Assembly: GCF_023499255.1 (NCBI RefSeq)
Contig: NZ_CP092183.1
Location: forward strand, 7,622,501 to 7,686,500
DNA: 64,000 bases
Direction: 5' to 3'
From: Couchioplanes caeruleus
Lineage (GTDB): Bacteria; Actinomycetota; Actinomycetes; Mycobacteriales; Micromonosporaceae
The notes below the pieces were generated by a model that saw only the letters and a list, made by a program, of their open reading frames with translations, was not told where the DNA came from and did not search any database. Position numbers and translations under genes: made by a program. The stretch's first letter is position 1. Each line of letters opens with the position of its first letter. Below are positions 51,804 to 61,102 of the stretch, one piece after another.

Positions 51804-52347
51804 GGGGGAAGGGCCTCCTCGGGTATCGGGGATGTTTACCAGTGGTCAACACACAACCTGGCGGTAGCGGTGATCGTCAATAGCCCTGACCTGTGGTCCG
51901 GCTTAAATCACGGCCTGCTGAAATGGCCAGTGGACAAGATGGACAAGGCCGCGCGGACCCGGCAGAGTGCAGACCACCAGCCGCGACCGGCCGCGCACAC
52001 AGAGGCGCGCCGACGGCCGGGGAAAGACAGGGGTCGAAGGAGGGCCAACGCCCGAAGGGCGAGGGCCGAAGCCCGGGAAGGCGAGGCCGGGGCCTCGGGA
52101 AACGAGGGCCGAGGCCGGGAGAACGAGGTTGAGGCCGGGAGAACGAGGGTCGAGGCCGGGAAAGTGGACGGCCGAGGCCCGGAAGTGCGGGGCCGAGGCG
52201 GAGAAAGCGACGGCCGAGGCCGGGGAAAGCGGGGGCAGAGACCCAGGCCGAGGCAAGGGTCGAGGCAGAAGGAACGCAGGGGCCGAGGCCGGAGAAAGCA
52301 GGGGCCGGAGCTGGTGAAAGGCCGCGGGCGGCGGAGGGCGGGCGGGG
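51804..52347. repeat. Gene-free stretch with purine-rich degenerate repeats
   Basis: No gene. From about 51980 to 52335 the plus strand is strongly purine-biased and consists of degenerate units with GAGGCCGGGAGAACGAGG, GGCCGAGGCCGG and GGGGCCGAGG repeated with irregular periods of about 18-24 bp. Every frame is open because of the repeats, but the encoded peptides are low-complexity and unlike proteins. It spans the divergent promoter region of the GH16 and GntR genes. Confidence 0.65.
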
Positions 52348-53049
52348 ATGCGGCGGGGTGAGGTTCAGGAACGGTTGCGTGAGCTCATCGCGACCTTGCC
52401 GCCCGGCGATGCGCTGCCGTCCGAGCGGGACCTCAGCGGCGCGCTGGGCGCTTCCCGGCCGACGATCCGGGCCGCCATCGAGGAGCTGGCCCGGGAGGGG
52501 CTTCTGGTACGCCGGCACGGCCGCGGCACGTTCACCGGCCCGCCCAGGATCTCGCAGGAGGTGCCGGCCTCGACGGCGTACCTGCCGCCCGCGGAGGGTG
52601 AGTGGGCCAGCGAGGTGCTGGAGTTCGACGTGGTGCCGGCTGGTCCTCGGCTGGGGTCGCGGCTGCAGGTGTCGCCCGGCGCCGAGCTGGTTCGCGTGTT
52701 GCGCCGGCGGATCGTCGACGGTGGGGTGGTCGCGCTGGAGGAGATCCACATTCCTTGTCTCGTCGCTCCGAATCTGACGCGGGATGAGTTCGCCGGCGGG
52801 TCGCTCTATCGTCATCTGCGCGAGCGGCACGGGGTGACTCCGGCCGAGGCGCTGCAGACCACGGAGCCGACGGTGACGGACGCCGCCGAGTCGCGACTGC
52901 TCGGGGTGCCGTTGCACTCCCCCGCCCTGCTCTTCGAACGCACCACTCGCGACGCGGACGGTCGCATCATCGAGTTCGCCCGGTCGGTGTACCGGGGCGA
53001 CAGATACCGCATCACCCAGCATCTGAAGCTGGGCCCCGATTCCGGCTGA
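52348..53049 (+). CDS. GntR family regulator (HutC/UTRA type)
   Basis: A 233-aa regulator from ATG 52348 behind GGAGGG. The winged HTH is at about residues 5-66 (LPSERDLSGALGASRPTIRA, GLLVRRHGRGTFT) and the UTRA ligand domain at about 85-228 (LRRRIVDGGVVALEEIHIPC; RYRITQHLKL). HutC-type members sense sugars, amino-sugar phosphates or histidine products. It is divergent from the secreted hydrolase and could regulate it, but the gap between them is repeat-filled. Confidence 0.87.
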   Translation: MRRGEVQERLRELIATLPPGDALPSERDLSGALGASRPTIRAAIEELAREGLLVRRHGRGTFTGPPRISQEVPASTAYLPPAEGEWASEVLEFDVVPAGPRLGSRLQVSPGAELVRVLRRRIVDGGVVALEEIHIPCLVAPNLTRDEFAGGSLYRHLRERHGVTPAEALQTTEPTVTDAAESRLLGVPLHSPALLFERTTRDADGRIIEFARSVYRGDRYRITQHLKLGPDSG

Positions 53050-53144
53050 CCCGCCGGGCGGTGTGACCGATCCGGCCGCCCATCCGGTCCTATCAGCAGA
53101 AGCCCGGGCCCAGCGGGGACCGGGACGGACAGCGAGGAGGACCG

Positions 53145-53765
53145 GTGGACGCGGACCTGCGGCAGCACTTCGATCGGGCGGTCACCGACGACCCCGGCGC
53201 CGACCCCGGGGAGATGGCGCTCGCCGCCATCGCCGAGGGCGCACGGATCCGCCGGCGGCGCCGGCAGGTGGCCGGCGCCGGTGTGGCCGCCGGTGTGGTG
53301 GCCCTGCTGGCCGTGGTGGGTGGGGTGAGCCTGCGGTCGGGCGCGACGGAATCGGCCGGGCCTGCGATGACGATCGCGGCGGCGATGATGCCGGTGGCGG
53401 CGCCGTCCTGCTCGGAGAAGCCGGTGGAGAGCGGCGCCAGTGACGTGGCCATCTTCCTGGGCGCCGAGGCGACCGACCGGCAGCGCTCGGCCTTGGGGGC
53501 GGCGCTGCGCGGGGATCCGCGGGTCGCGGAGCTGCAGTTCGAGAACCGCCAGCAGGCCTGGGAACGGTTCCGCAGGCTGTGGGCGGACAGCCCGGACTTC
53601 GTCGCGGCGGTCAGCCCGAGTCAGCTCCCCGAGTCGTACCGGCTGCGGATGGTGGACCGATCGCAGTACAGGGGCTTGCTGGCGACGTACGCCGCGATGG
53701 ACGGGGTCCAGGATGTCGTCGGCAGGGTGTGCCCGGCGAGCGCCCCGATCGGAGGCGTCCAGTGA
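53145..53765 (+). CDS. Single-span membrane protein with FtsX-like ectodomain
   Basis: A 206-aa protein from GTG 53145, five bases after AGGAGG. It has an N-terminal cytosolic part (1-40, ending in a run of Arg), one membrane span (about 43-63) and an extracytoplasmic domain (about 98-195) that matches the FtsX ectodomain: DVAIFLGAEATDRQRSALGA, VAELQFENRQQAWERFRRLW and SPSQLPESYRLRMVD. The other FtsX membrane spans are missing. It overlaps the sigma factor gene by four bases, so it is likely a sensor or regulator of that sigma. It has two cysteines in the outer part (Cys89, Cys196). Confidence 0.8.
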   Translation: MDADLRQHFDRAVTDDPGADPGEMALAAIAEGARIRRRRRQVAGAGVAAGVVALLAVVGGVSLRSGATESAGPAMTIAAAMMPVAAPSCSEKPVESGASDVAIFLGAEATDRQRSALGAALRGDPRVAELQFENRQQAWERFRRLWADSPDFVAAVSPSQLPESYRLRMVDRSQYRGLLATYAAMDGVQDVVGRVCPASAPIGGVQ

Positions 53766-54337
53766 CGGACACCGTGATCCCGGCCCGGCCGGTGGAGGGC
53801 GGTGCGCTGGCCGGGTGGGGTGTCGGCCGTCGCCGTACGAAGGCCGCCCGGGACGCGGAGTTCACGGCGTTCGTCGAGTCCGCCGCCACCCGGCTGCGCC
53901 GCAGCGCGTACCTGATGTGCCGGGACTGGCATCTCGCCCAGGACCTGACCCAGCAGACCTTCACCAAGATGTACGCGTCCTGGGACCGGATCCGCACCGG
54001 CACCAACCCCGAGGGCTACAGCCGGCGGGTGCTGATGAACCTCGTCTTCGACCAGCAGCGGCGGCGCAGCGGCTCCGAGATCGTGCTGGCCGAACTGCCG
54101 GACAAGCCGGACGGCGCGGCGGCCGGTACGCCCGAGCTGCGCCTCGCCCTGGTCGACGCGCTGGCCACCCTGTCCGTGGAGGACCGGGCCGTGCTGGTGT
54201 TGCGGCACGCCGAGGACCACAGCGTCGACACGGTGGCCACGATCCTCGGCGTCTCCGTCTCCGTGGTGAAGATGCGCACCGCCCGGGCCCTGGCCCGCCT
54301 GCGTTCCCTGCTCGGCGACGATTTCATCGACGGCTGA
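53762..54337 (+). CDS. SigE-family RNA polymerase sigma factor
   Basis: A 191-aa ECF-type sigma factor from GTG 53762 (VTDTVIPARPVEGGALAGWG), overlapping the upstream gene as GTGA. Region 2 covers about residues 33-100 (LRRSAYLMCRDWHLAQDLTQ) and region 4 about 125-185 (LSVEDRAVLVLRHAEDHSVD; VATILGVSVSVVKMRTARAL). The group is the actinobacterial SigE family (TIGR02983 type), whose members often lack a standard anti-sigma factor. Here the coupled gene encodes an FtsX-ectodomain membrane protein. Confidence 0.9.
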   Translation: MTDTVIPARPVEGGALAGWGVGRRRTKAARDAEFTAFVESAATRLRRSAYLMCRDWHLAQDLTQQTFTKMYASWDRIRTGTNPEGYSRRVLMNLVFDQQRRRSGSEIVLAELPDKPDGAAAGTPELRLALVDALATLSVEDRAVLVLRHAEDHSVDTVATILGVSVSVVKMRTARALARLRSLLGDDFIDG

Positions 54338-54346
54338 GCCGCGGTT

Positions 54347-55606
54347 CTAGCCGGCGAGTGCCTCGCGCAGGCGCTCGTCGGCCTGCCCGTCGGCGCGGGC
54401 TATCGGGCCCCCGGGCAGCGCCGCGGCCGCCGCGGCCAGCATCAGGACCGTGCCGGCGAAGACGAAGGACCAGGGCAGGCCGCCCGGCTGGTCGACGATC
54501 ACCCCGGCGACCGCGCCGCCCGCTGCGCTGCCTCCGACGGACACGGTCACCACCCAGGTGTACGCCTCGTTCAGCATCGCCGCGGGCGCAAGGCGGCCCA
54601 CCAGGTTGTTCTCCACCGTGAGCGCCGGCGCGATCGTGGCGCCGCCCACGACGAGGGCCACGCCGAGGGCCAACGGATTCGGCATGACCGCGAGGATCAG
54701 GAAGCTGACCGAGACCGCCGCGAGGAGCCAGGCGAACTGTCGCGCCAGGGCCATCGCGGGGCGGCGGGTGCCGAACCAGATGCCGCCGATCGCGCTGCCG
54801 ATGCCCCAGACGCCGAGCAGGATCCCGCCGAGGCCGTCGCCGCCGCCGTGCCGGTTGGCGTACGCGGGAACGATCACCCCCGCCGCGCCGAACGCGATGC
54901 CCAGCGCGGCGACGCAGAGCAGCAGCGCCGGGAAGCCGTCGGCCTTGAGCGGGCCCAGTCCCCGCGCGCCCTCGGCGGACTCGTGCCGCGTCCAGTGCCG
55001 CATGATCGGCAGCAGTGCGACCCGTACCGTCCCGCCCAGCGTGGCCACCGCCGCGAAGCCGATCGCCACCGCCGGGTCGTGTGCGACCACGACGAACGCC
55101 GCGACCAGCATCGGGCCGAGCACGAAGACCAGTTCGAACAGGGACGTCTCGGCCGCCATCGCCGCGGCGCGCAGGGCATGGTGGCCGGTGCCGGGGGCGG
55201 TTGCGTCGGTCCACGCCCGCCGGATCGCCGCGCTCAGCGGCGGGTACGTGGCCCCGGCCACCGCCGCCGCCCCGACAATCGCCGGCAGGGCGGCCGCGCC
55301 GCCACGGCTGGCGATGATGAGCCCGGCCAGCGCGACGGGGTGCAGGGCCGCGGTGAGCAGCAGGACGGGCGTGGGGCCGATCCGGTCGGCGATGCGCCCG
55401 GCGACGGGGCTGACCACCGCTCCGGCGAGCGCGTACAGACCGCCGGCGAGGCCCGCGGCGGCGTACCGGCCGGTCGCCTGCTGCACCAGCAGGAGCAGGG
55501 CGAGCGGAGTCATGCCGATGCCGAGACGGGCGAGGATGCCGACCACGAGCAGGACCCGGCCGCCCGGCATGCGCCAGACGCCGAGGTACTGACGCAACGC
55601 GGTCAC
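54347..55606 (-). CDS. Major facilitator superfamily transporter
   Basis: A 419-aa protein with 12 predicted spans, starting GTG 55604-55606 ([20 protein letters not shown]). The loop [15 protein letters not shown] is the MFS motif A region. It resembles drug-exporter type MFS proteins, but the substrate cannot be told. The gene is convergent with the sigma factor gene (9 bp between stops) and is preceded on the same strand by the htpX terminator. Confidence 0.87.
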   Translation of the reverse strand: MTALRQYLGVWRMPGGRVLLVVGILARLGIGMTPLALLLLVQQATGRYAAAGLAGGLYALAGAVVSPVAGRIADRIGPTPVLLLTAALHPVALAGLIIASRGGAAALPAIVGAAAVAGATYPPLSAAIRRAWTDATAPGTGHHALRAAAMAAETSLFELVFVLGPMLVAAFVVVAHDPAVAIGFAAVATLGGTVRVALLPIMRHWTRHESAEGARGLGPLKADGFPALLLCVAALGIAFGAAGVIVPAYANRHGGGDGLGGILLGVWGIGSAIGGIWFGTRRPAMALARQFAWLLAAVSVSFLILAVMPNPLALGVALVVGGATIAPALTVENNLVGRLAPAAMLNEAYTWVVTVSVGGSAAGGAVAGVIVDQPGGLPWSFVFAGTVLMLAAAAAALPGGPIARADGQADERLREALAG

Positions 55607-55660
55607 GGTCCTCCTCCCGGGTCAGGCGAAACGATCGGCGATGGGGGTGTAACGAGCGAA

Positions 55661-55693
55661 AGCCGCCTCCGACCCTAACTGTCGGAGGCGGCT
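55661..55693 (-). terminator. Intrinsic terminator after htpX
   Basis: Perfect 13-bp arms AGCCGCCTCCGAC / GTCGGAGGCGGCT around a seven-base loop, followed on the minus strand by TTCGCTCGTT. It begins 25 bp after the htpX stop and separates htpX from the MFS gene. Confidence 0.85.
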
Positions 55694-55718
55694 CGGCTAC
55701 CGGGTTGTGAGGCGGCAC

Positions 55719-56606
55719 TCAGCGCTGGAACTGCACCGGGCCGGTACCGGTGATCGCGGCCAGCTGGTGCAGGCGCCTGATGCGCTCGGCCATCGGCGGG
55801 TGCGTCGAGAAGAGCCCCGCGATGCCGCCGCTGCGCAGCGGGTTGGCGATCATCAGGTGCGCCGAGGTGGCCAGCTGACCCTCGGCCGGCAGGGGCATGC
55901 GCTGGGCGCCGTACTGAATCTTCTCGAGGGCGCTCGCCAGGGCGAGCGGGTCCCGGGTGAGGGTGGCACCCGAGGCGTCCGCCTGGTATTCGCGGTTGCG
56001 GCTGATGGCCAGCTGGATGATCGACGCGGCGAGCGGGCCGAGGATCAGCATGAGCAGCAGCGCGGCCGGGTTCGGGCCGTCGTCGTCGTCCGATCCGCCG
56101 AGCGGCAGGAAGATCGCGAGCTGGGCGAACATCGTGATGATCCCGGCCAGGGCGGCGGCGACGCTGGAGATCAGGATGTCGCGGTTGTAGACGTGGGACA
56201 GCTCGTGGCCGATGACGCCGCGCAGTTCCCGCCGGTCGAGGAGCTGGGTGATGCCCACGGTCACCGCCACGGCGGCGTTGCGCGGGTTGCGACCGGTGGC
56301 GAACGCGTTGGGCTGCAGCGCGGGGCTCACGTACAGGCGGGGCATCGGCTGGCCCGCCTCCGTGGCCAGCTCCCGGACGATCTGGTGGAGCGCGGGGAAC
56401 TCCGCCTCGGTGACCGGCTGCGCGCGCATCGCCCGCAACGCGATCTTGTCCGAGAAGAAGTAGGTGCCGGCGTTCATCGCCAGCGACAGGACGACGGCGA
56501 AGACCAGGCCGCCGCTTCCGCCGATCCAGTACCCGACGGCGAGAATCATGGCGGTGAGCAGACCCAGCAGAGCGGCCGTCTTGAGGCCGTTGTGATGGCT
56601 GTGCAT
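55719..56606 (-). CDS. htpX: Zinc metalloprotease HtpX
   Basis: A 295-aa M48 membrane protease. ATG 56604-56606 is five bases after AAGGAG; a GTG two codons earlier is less likely. Spans at about 10-28 and 32-50 precede the catalytic HELSH (134-138, in RGVIGHELSHVYNRD), and the third zinc ligand Glu206 lies in NREYQADA. Two more spans are at about 147-170 and 180-200. HtpX degrades damaged membrane proteins. It lies downstream of the ECF sigma/membrane-partner genes on the same strand. Confidence 0.95.
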   Translation of the reverse strand: MHSHHNGLKTAALLGLLTAMILAVGYWIGGSGGLVFAVVLSLAMNAGTYFFSDKIALRAMRAQPVTEAEFPALHQIVRELATEAGQPMPRLYVSPALQPNAFATGRNPRNAAVAVTVGITQLLDRRELRGVIGHELSHVYNRDILISSVAAALAGIITMFAQLAIFLPLGGSDDDDGPNPAALLLMLILGPLAASIIQLAISRNREYQADASGATLTRDPLALASALEKIQYGAQRMPLPAEGQLATSAHLMIANPLRSGGIAGLFSTHPPMAERIRRLHQLAAITGTGPVQFQR

Positions 56607-56714
56607 GATCACTCCTTCAGCACACGGGCCGGTGGGCCCACGTCTGATGGAACATCGCCGCGCCGGGAAATCATCCGGAAGTGACTGTGAGTTGGCTGAG
56701 CGGCTGCGCTCTGT

Positions 56715-57506
56715 TCAGTAGTTCACGTCGTACTTCCGGATCCGCTCGGTGTGGCTCGTACCGTCGCTGAGGGTGATGGTGACCCGCGGATTCGTCGAGC
56801 CGTTGTAGCCGGTCTCGTCCATGATCAGCCCCCACAGGTTGTCCGGCTCGCGCTGCGGCCACCAGGCCGTGAAGCGACCGTTCGTGACCGTGGCCCGGAC
56901 CTGCCTGCCCTGGGCCTCGAAGACGACGCCGGTGACCTCCGGGCCGGCTTTGCCCGCGACCATGAACTGGGTGCTCGACAACCCTCCGGACGTCTTCAGC
57001 ACACCGGTGGTGGCGAGGCCGTCCGCGGGCGGGGTGTCCGGGAGGGCACCGGACATCGATTCGTTCTCGCCGTCGACGAAGCCCGGCGAAGGGGCGGTGG
57101 ACCTGAGGCACTGCGCCTCGCCGTCCGCGGACGCCAGGTAGGTCATCACCCAGGAGCCGCGTACCTCGACGACCTGGGGTTGATAGTCGCCGAGCGGGAC
57201 GCGGGTCCACTCCGCGCACTCCTTCGCGTAGTGGGCGGCTTCCTGTCGCGTGGCCGGTTGCGGGTCTGCGTCCCAGGTGGCGAAGGCCGCGTCGTCGGCA
57301 CCGAGGATGGGGGCGACGACGACTCCGACTACCGCCACCACAGCGGCCACGGCGTACCGGGCGACGCGCTTCCTGCGGAGGGGGCGGACGGTCTGCTCTG
57401 TCGCGGTCACGCGGGCCAGCGTGGCCATGGCGCGTGGCGAGCGGCCGAGGTCGTCGGGGACGTCATGGGCCGGATCATGGTGGCGGAGCTGGTCGTCGAG
57501 GGTCAT
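56715..57506 (-). CDS. Membrane protein coupled to ECF sigma factor
   Basis: A 263-aa protein from ATG 57504-57506, overlapping the sigma stop (TGATG); GTG one codon upstream is also possible. The cytosolic part is about residues 1-47 (MTLDDQLRHHDPAHDVPDDL), one span at about 48-70 (YAVAAVVAVVGVVVAPILGA), then a 190-residue extracytoplasmic domain with no match I recognise. There is no HxxxCxxC zinc anti-sigma motif. By position it is the likely anti-sigma or sensor for the sigma factor. Confidence 0.75.
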   Translation of the reverse strand: MTLDDQLRHHDPAHDVPDDLGRSPRAMATLARVTATEQTVRPLRRKRVARYAVAAVVAVVGVVVAPILGADDAAFATWDADPQPATRQEAAHYAKECAEWTRVPLGDYQPQVVEVRGSWVMTYLASADGEAQCLRSTAPSPGFVDGENESMSGALPDTPPADGLATTGVLKTSGGLSSTQFMVAGKAGPEVTGVVFEAQGRQVRATVTNGRFTAWWPQREPDNLWGLIMDETGYNGSTNPRVTITLSDGTSHTERIRKYDVNY

Positions 57507-58060
57507 CACACGAATCCCTTCTCACTGCGGGCCGCGGGCGCCACAGCGTCCGAAGGACTGGCGAGGTTGTGCTTGAGGAGGCGACGGGCACGGCTGAGGC
57601 GGATCCGGAAGGCCACCGGGGAGATGCCCAGCACCCGCGCGGCCTGGGCGCCGGTCAGCCCTTCCCACACCGACAGGCTCAGGGCCTCCTGGTGCATCGC
57701 GCTGAGCCGGGTCCAGGCGTTCGCCAGGTCCACCGAGGTGGCGACGAGATCGTCGTGCTCGAGCGTCTGCCCGTCGAGGGCGGCCTGGCCGGCGATCCGT
57801 ACCGACAGCGCCTGCCCGCGGGAGTCGGACCGGTGCTTGGCCAGCAGCAGATGCCGGGTGATGCCGAAGAGCCAGGCGCGGGCCTCGCCGAGGTCGCCGG
57901 GGAGGTCGCTCAGGCGCTGCCACGCCACCGTGAAGGCCTCGGCCGCGACGTCCTCCGCCTGGTCGGCCGGCTGTCCGCGCCGGACCACGAACCGTACGAG
58001 GTCGGCGTACGTGTCCGCGTACACCTGCTCGTAGCGGTGCCGTTCTCGCGTGTCTGCCAC
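57506..58060 (-). CDS. ECF RNA polymerase sigma factor
   Basis: A 184-aa ECF sigma from GTG 58058-58060 (MADTRERHRYEQVYADTYAD). Region 2 is at about 15-85 (QAEDVAAEAFTVAWQRLSDL; ARAWLFGITRHLLL) and region 4 at about 118-170 (LSAMHQEALSLSVWEGLTGA; FRIRLSRARRLL). The start lies 31 bp after the nuoN stop, so it may be read with the nuo operon or from a promoter in that gap. The partner gene overlaps its end. Confidence 0.9.
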   Translation of the reverse strand: MADTRERHRYEQVYADTYADLVRFVVRRGQPADQAEDVAAEAFTVAWQRLSDLPGDLGEARAWLFGITRHLLLAKHRSDSRGQALSVRIAGQAALDGQTLEHDDLVATSVDLANAWTRLSAMHQEALSLSVWEGLTGAQAARVLGISPVAFRIRLSRARRLLKHNLASPSDAVAPAARSEKGFV

Positions 58061-58091
58061 ACCTCAATATGTCGACAGCGGCGCAGGTGTT

Positions 58092-59564
58092 TCAGCCGTT
58101 GAGGAAATCGAAGATCGCCTGGGGCGCGAAGCCCAGCGCCACCGTGACCACCGCCGCCACCGCGATGGCCGCCGCCACGGGTCGCGCCACGGCGATCCGC
58201 GGCTGGGTGGCGGCCCGGAGCAGGTCCGGGTCGGCCACCGCGACCGGTCCGGCCGCCACCGGGCCCGTCAGGTGGACGCCCACCGGGGCGGGCGCCGTGT
58301 AGAGCAGGGCGGCGGCCCGGACGTAGTAGGCCAGGGCGATCACCGCGTTGACGGCGACCACGCCGGCGAGCCAGCCCCAGTTCGCGGAGATGAGCGACTG
58401 CACGACCGCGACCTTGGCGAACAGCCCGGCCAGACCCGGTGGCAGGCCCGCCAGCCCGGCCAGGGCCAGGACGAACGCCGCCGCCAGCCACCTGTTGCGC
58501 CGGCCGGCGCCGCGGTAGTCGTCGAGGTCGCCGCCGTCCGTGCCGGGGAGTCGGAACGCGGTGATCACACTGAAGGCGAGGAACTCGAGCGCGACGAAGA
58601 ACACCGCGTACGCGAGAGCCGCGTCGATGCCGGCCGCCCCCGCCGCCAGCGGCGCGATGATGTAGCCGGCCTGCGCGACCGACGACCACGCCAGCAGGCG
58701 GACCATCCGGGTCTGGCGCAGCGCGACCAGGTTGCCGACCGTCATCGTGAGCACGGCCAGCACCGCGACCAGCGGTCCCGTGTCGAGCCGCTGGATGACC
58801 GCGACCAGCGCGAGGACGCCGCCGAGCTTCGAGGCCGTCGACAGGTACGCGGCGACCGGCACCGGCGCCCCGTCGTACGTGGCGGGCGCCCAGGCGTGCA
58901 GGGGAACCGCCGCGACCTTGAACGCGAAGCCGACCACGACCATCGCCGCGCCGACCGCCGCGAGCGACCGGAACTGTCCCGTGCCGGCGGTCAGCGCCGA
59001 GAGGTGCAGCGCGCCGGTGGCGGCGTACAGGAGGGCGGCGCCGAGCAGGGCAACGGCCGTGGACACGACGCTGACCAGGAAGAACGTGACCGCGGCCGAG
59101 GCGCCGGCCCGGGACTCGCGGACCCGGCGCAGCCCCACCAGCACGTACAGCGGCAGGGTGAGCGTCTCGAGGCCGACGATCAGCGTGATGAGGTCCCCGG
59201 CGTACGCGACGACGACCCCGCCGGTCATCGAGCAGGTGAGCAGGAAGCTGACCTCGCCGCGGGGCGCGAGCCCCATCCGCAGCGACGGCGCCGACAGGGC
59301 CAGCACCCCGGCCGTCAGCGCGGCGAAGATCACCGTGGTCAGGGCGGCCCGCGGAGTCGTGATCCACGAGCACAGGTCGCCGCTGCAGAACGTGGACGGC
59401 CGCCCCGGGACGGCGAGCGCGCAGACCGCCGTACCGACGCTCCCGAGAATGCCGGCGAGGACCTGGAACCGGGCGAACGCCAGGTCGGCGACGAGCACGA
59501 GCAGCGCCGTGCCGGCCGCGGCGTACAGCGGGAGCAGGGCGACGTGGTTGACGGCCTGGGTCAT
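58092..59564 (-). CDS. nuoN: NADH-quinone oxidoreductase subunit N
   Basis: NuoN (490 aa), an antiporter-like proton-pumping subunit of complex I, from ATG 59562-59564 (MTQAVNHVALLPLYAAAGTA), overlapping the nuoM stop. About 14 spans; the conserved lysine-bearing helices are in FKVAAVPLHAWAPATYDGAP and the Glu of GLETLTLPLYVLVGLRR. The open frame far upstream is a shadow of nuoM. It is the last gene of the nuo operon. Confidence 0.96.
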   Translation of the reverse strand: MTQAVNHVALLPLYAAAGTALLVLVADLAFARFQVLAGILGSVGTAVCALAVPGRPSTFCSGDLCSWITTPRAALTTVIFAALTAGVLALSAPSLRMGLAPRGEVSFLLTCSMTGGVVVAYAGDLITLIVGLETLTLPLYVLVGLRRVRESRAGASAAVTFFLVSVVSTAVALLGAALLYAATGALHLSALTAGTGQFRSLAAVGAAMVVVGFAFKVAAVPLHAWAPATYDGAPVPVAAYLSTASKLGGVLALVAVIQRLDTGPLVAVLAVLTMTVGNLVALRQTRMVRLLAWSSVAQAGYIIAPLAAGAAGIDAALAYAVFFVALEFLAFSVITAFRLPGTDGGDLDDYRGAGRRNRWLAAAFVLALAGLAGLPPGLAGLFAKVAVVQSLISANWGWLAGVVAVNAVIALAYYVRAAALLYTAPAPVGVHLTGPVAAGPVAVADPDLLRAATQPRIAVARPVAAAIAVAAVVTVALGFAPQAIFDFLNG

Positions 59565-61102
59565 CGCAGCGCTCCGGTCAGGGCGGCCACCGGGTCGGCG
59601 GTGGCGGCGAGCACGAGCGCCGGCACCAGGCCGACCGCGAGTGCGAGCAGGACGAGCGGCGCCCAGGCGATCCACTCGGGGCGCGAGATCGCCGGGAAGC
59701 CGGTCACCGCCTCGGTCGCCGGGCCGTGGGTCACCCGGCGCAGCAGCCGCATGAAATACGCGGCCGTGAGCGCGCCGCCGATCGCCGCCACCACGGCCAG
59801 CGTGATCCACAGCGGGCCGCCCCGCTCGACCGCGGCGACGACCGCGAAGGCCTCGCCCCAGAAGCCGGCCAGCCCGGGCAGGCCCAGTGAGGCGATCGCC
59901 GCGAAGCCCAGCAGGCCGGCGAGCCGCGGCGCGGTCTCCCGCAGGCCGCCGAGAGCGCCGAGGTCGCCGGTGTGCGCCCGGTCCTTGATCGCCCCGGCCA
60001 GGAAGAACAGCAGGCCGGTGATCACGCCGTGCGCCACGTTGCCGATCAGCGCGGCCTGCACGCCGGTCACGGTCAGCGTGGCGATGCCGAGCAGGACGAA
60101 GCCCATGTGCCCGACGCTGGAGTACGCGATGAGCCGCTTCAGCTCGGTCTGCCGCAGGCACACCAGCGATCCGGCGATGATCGCGGCGGCCGCCAGGATG
60201 CCCAGCACCGGCGCGGCCCACGCCGCACCCTCGGGCGCGACACCCACGCCGACCCGGATGAGGCCGTACGTGCCCATCTTGAGCAGCACGCCGGCGAGGA
60301 TCACGCTGCCGACCGTGGGAGCCTCGGTGTGCGCGTCGGGCAGCCACGTGTGCAGCGGCCACAGCGGCGCCTTCACCGCGAAGGCCACCGCGAACAGGGC
60401 GAACGCCACCTGCTGCGTCGTCCGCGAGAGGCCGTAGCCGCCGGCGAGGGCGAGCAGGTCGCCGGTGCCGGCCGCAACGACCACGGTGAAGACGCCGAGC
60501 AGCAGCAGCACCGAGCCGAACAGCGTGTACAGGACGAACTTGCGGGCCGCCCGCCGCCGGTCCGCGCCACCCCAGCCGGCGATCACGGCGTACATGGGCA
60601 GCAGGACGACCTCGAAGAACACGAAGAACAACACCAGGTCGAGCGCGAGGAAGGTGCCCAGGATGCCGACCTCGAGGACCAGGAGCAGGGCGGCGAGCGT
60701 ACGCCCGGAGCCTCCGGCAGGCACCTTCCACACCGTGTACGCGCAGCACAGCAGCGTCAACAGCCCGGTGAGCACGACCAGCGGGTACGAGACGCCGTCC
60801 ACGCCCAGGTGGAACTCGATGCCCAGCGACGGCACCCACGGCGCCTGCACCTCCGACCACGGCACCACCGGCACGGCGTCCGACGTGGTGTAGCGCGCCC
60901 AGCCCAGATCCCGTGACGACGGTACGGCCAGCAGCAGCGTCGCGACGAACGTGACCGCGGCGAACACCGTGGCGACGACCCGCGCACTCCGGTCCATGCG
61001 GGCGGGCAGCAGGGCGACCACGACGGCACCGGCCGCGGGCACCACGAGCACGGCGATCAGCAGCAGCTGCAGGGCGGCCGGGACGCCGGGAGGGCTCATC
61101 AT
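59561..61102 (-). CDS. nuoM: NADH-quinone oxidoreductase subunit M
   Basis: NuoM (513 aa) is the second antiporter-like subunit. The start ATG 61100-61102 gives a four-base overlap with nuoL (ATG 61097-61099 is the alternative). The key glutamate is in FFVFFEVVLLPMYAVIAGWG, and the conserved lysine in FAVKAPLWPLHTWLPDAHTE. About 14 spans. Both neighbours overlap it. Confidence 0.96.
   Translation of the reverse strand: MMSPPGVPAALQLLLIAVLVVPAAGAVVVALLPARMDRSARVVATVFAAVTFVATLLLAVPSSRDLGWARYTTSDAVPVVPWSEVQAPWVPSLGIEFHLGVDGVSYPLVVLTGLLTLLCCAYTVWKVPAGGSGRTLAALLLVLEVGILGTFLALDLVLFFVFFEVVLLPMYAVIAGWGGADRRRAARKFVLYTLFGSVLLLLGVFTVVVAAGTGDLLALAGGYGLSRTTQQVAFALFAVAFAVKAPLWPLHTWLPDAHTEAPTVGSVILAGVLLKMGTYGLIRVGVGVAPEGAAWAAPVLGILAAAAIIAGSLVCLRQTELKRLIAYSSVGHMGFVLLGIATLTVTGVQAALIGNVAHGVITGLLFFLAGAIKDRAHTGDLGALGGLRETAPRLAGLLGFAAIASLGLPGLAGFWGEAFAVVAAVERGGPLWITLAVVAAIGGALTAAYFMRLLRRVTHGPATEAVTGFPAISRPEWIAWAPLVLLALAVGLVPALVLAATADPVAALTGALR

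Noticed and set aside
51903..52256. A 117-codon minus-strand frame in the purine-rich repeats.
   Set aside because: The Pro/Ser/Ala/Gly repeats simply reflect the DNA repeats; other frames are equally open.
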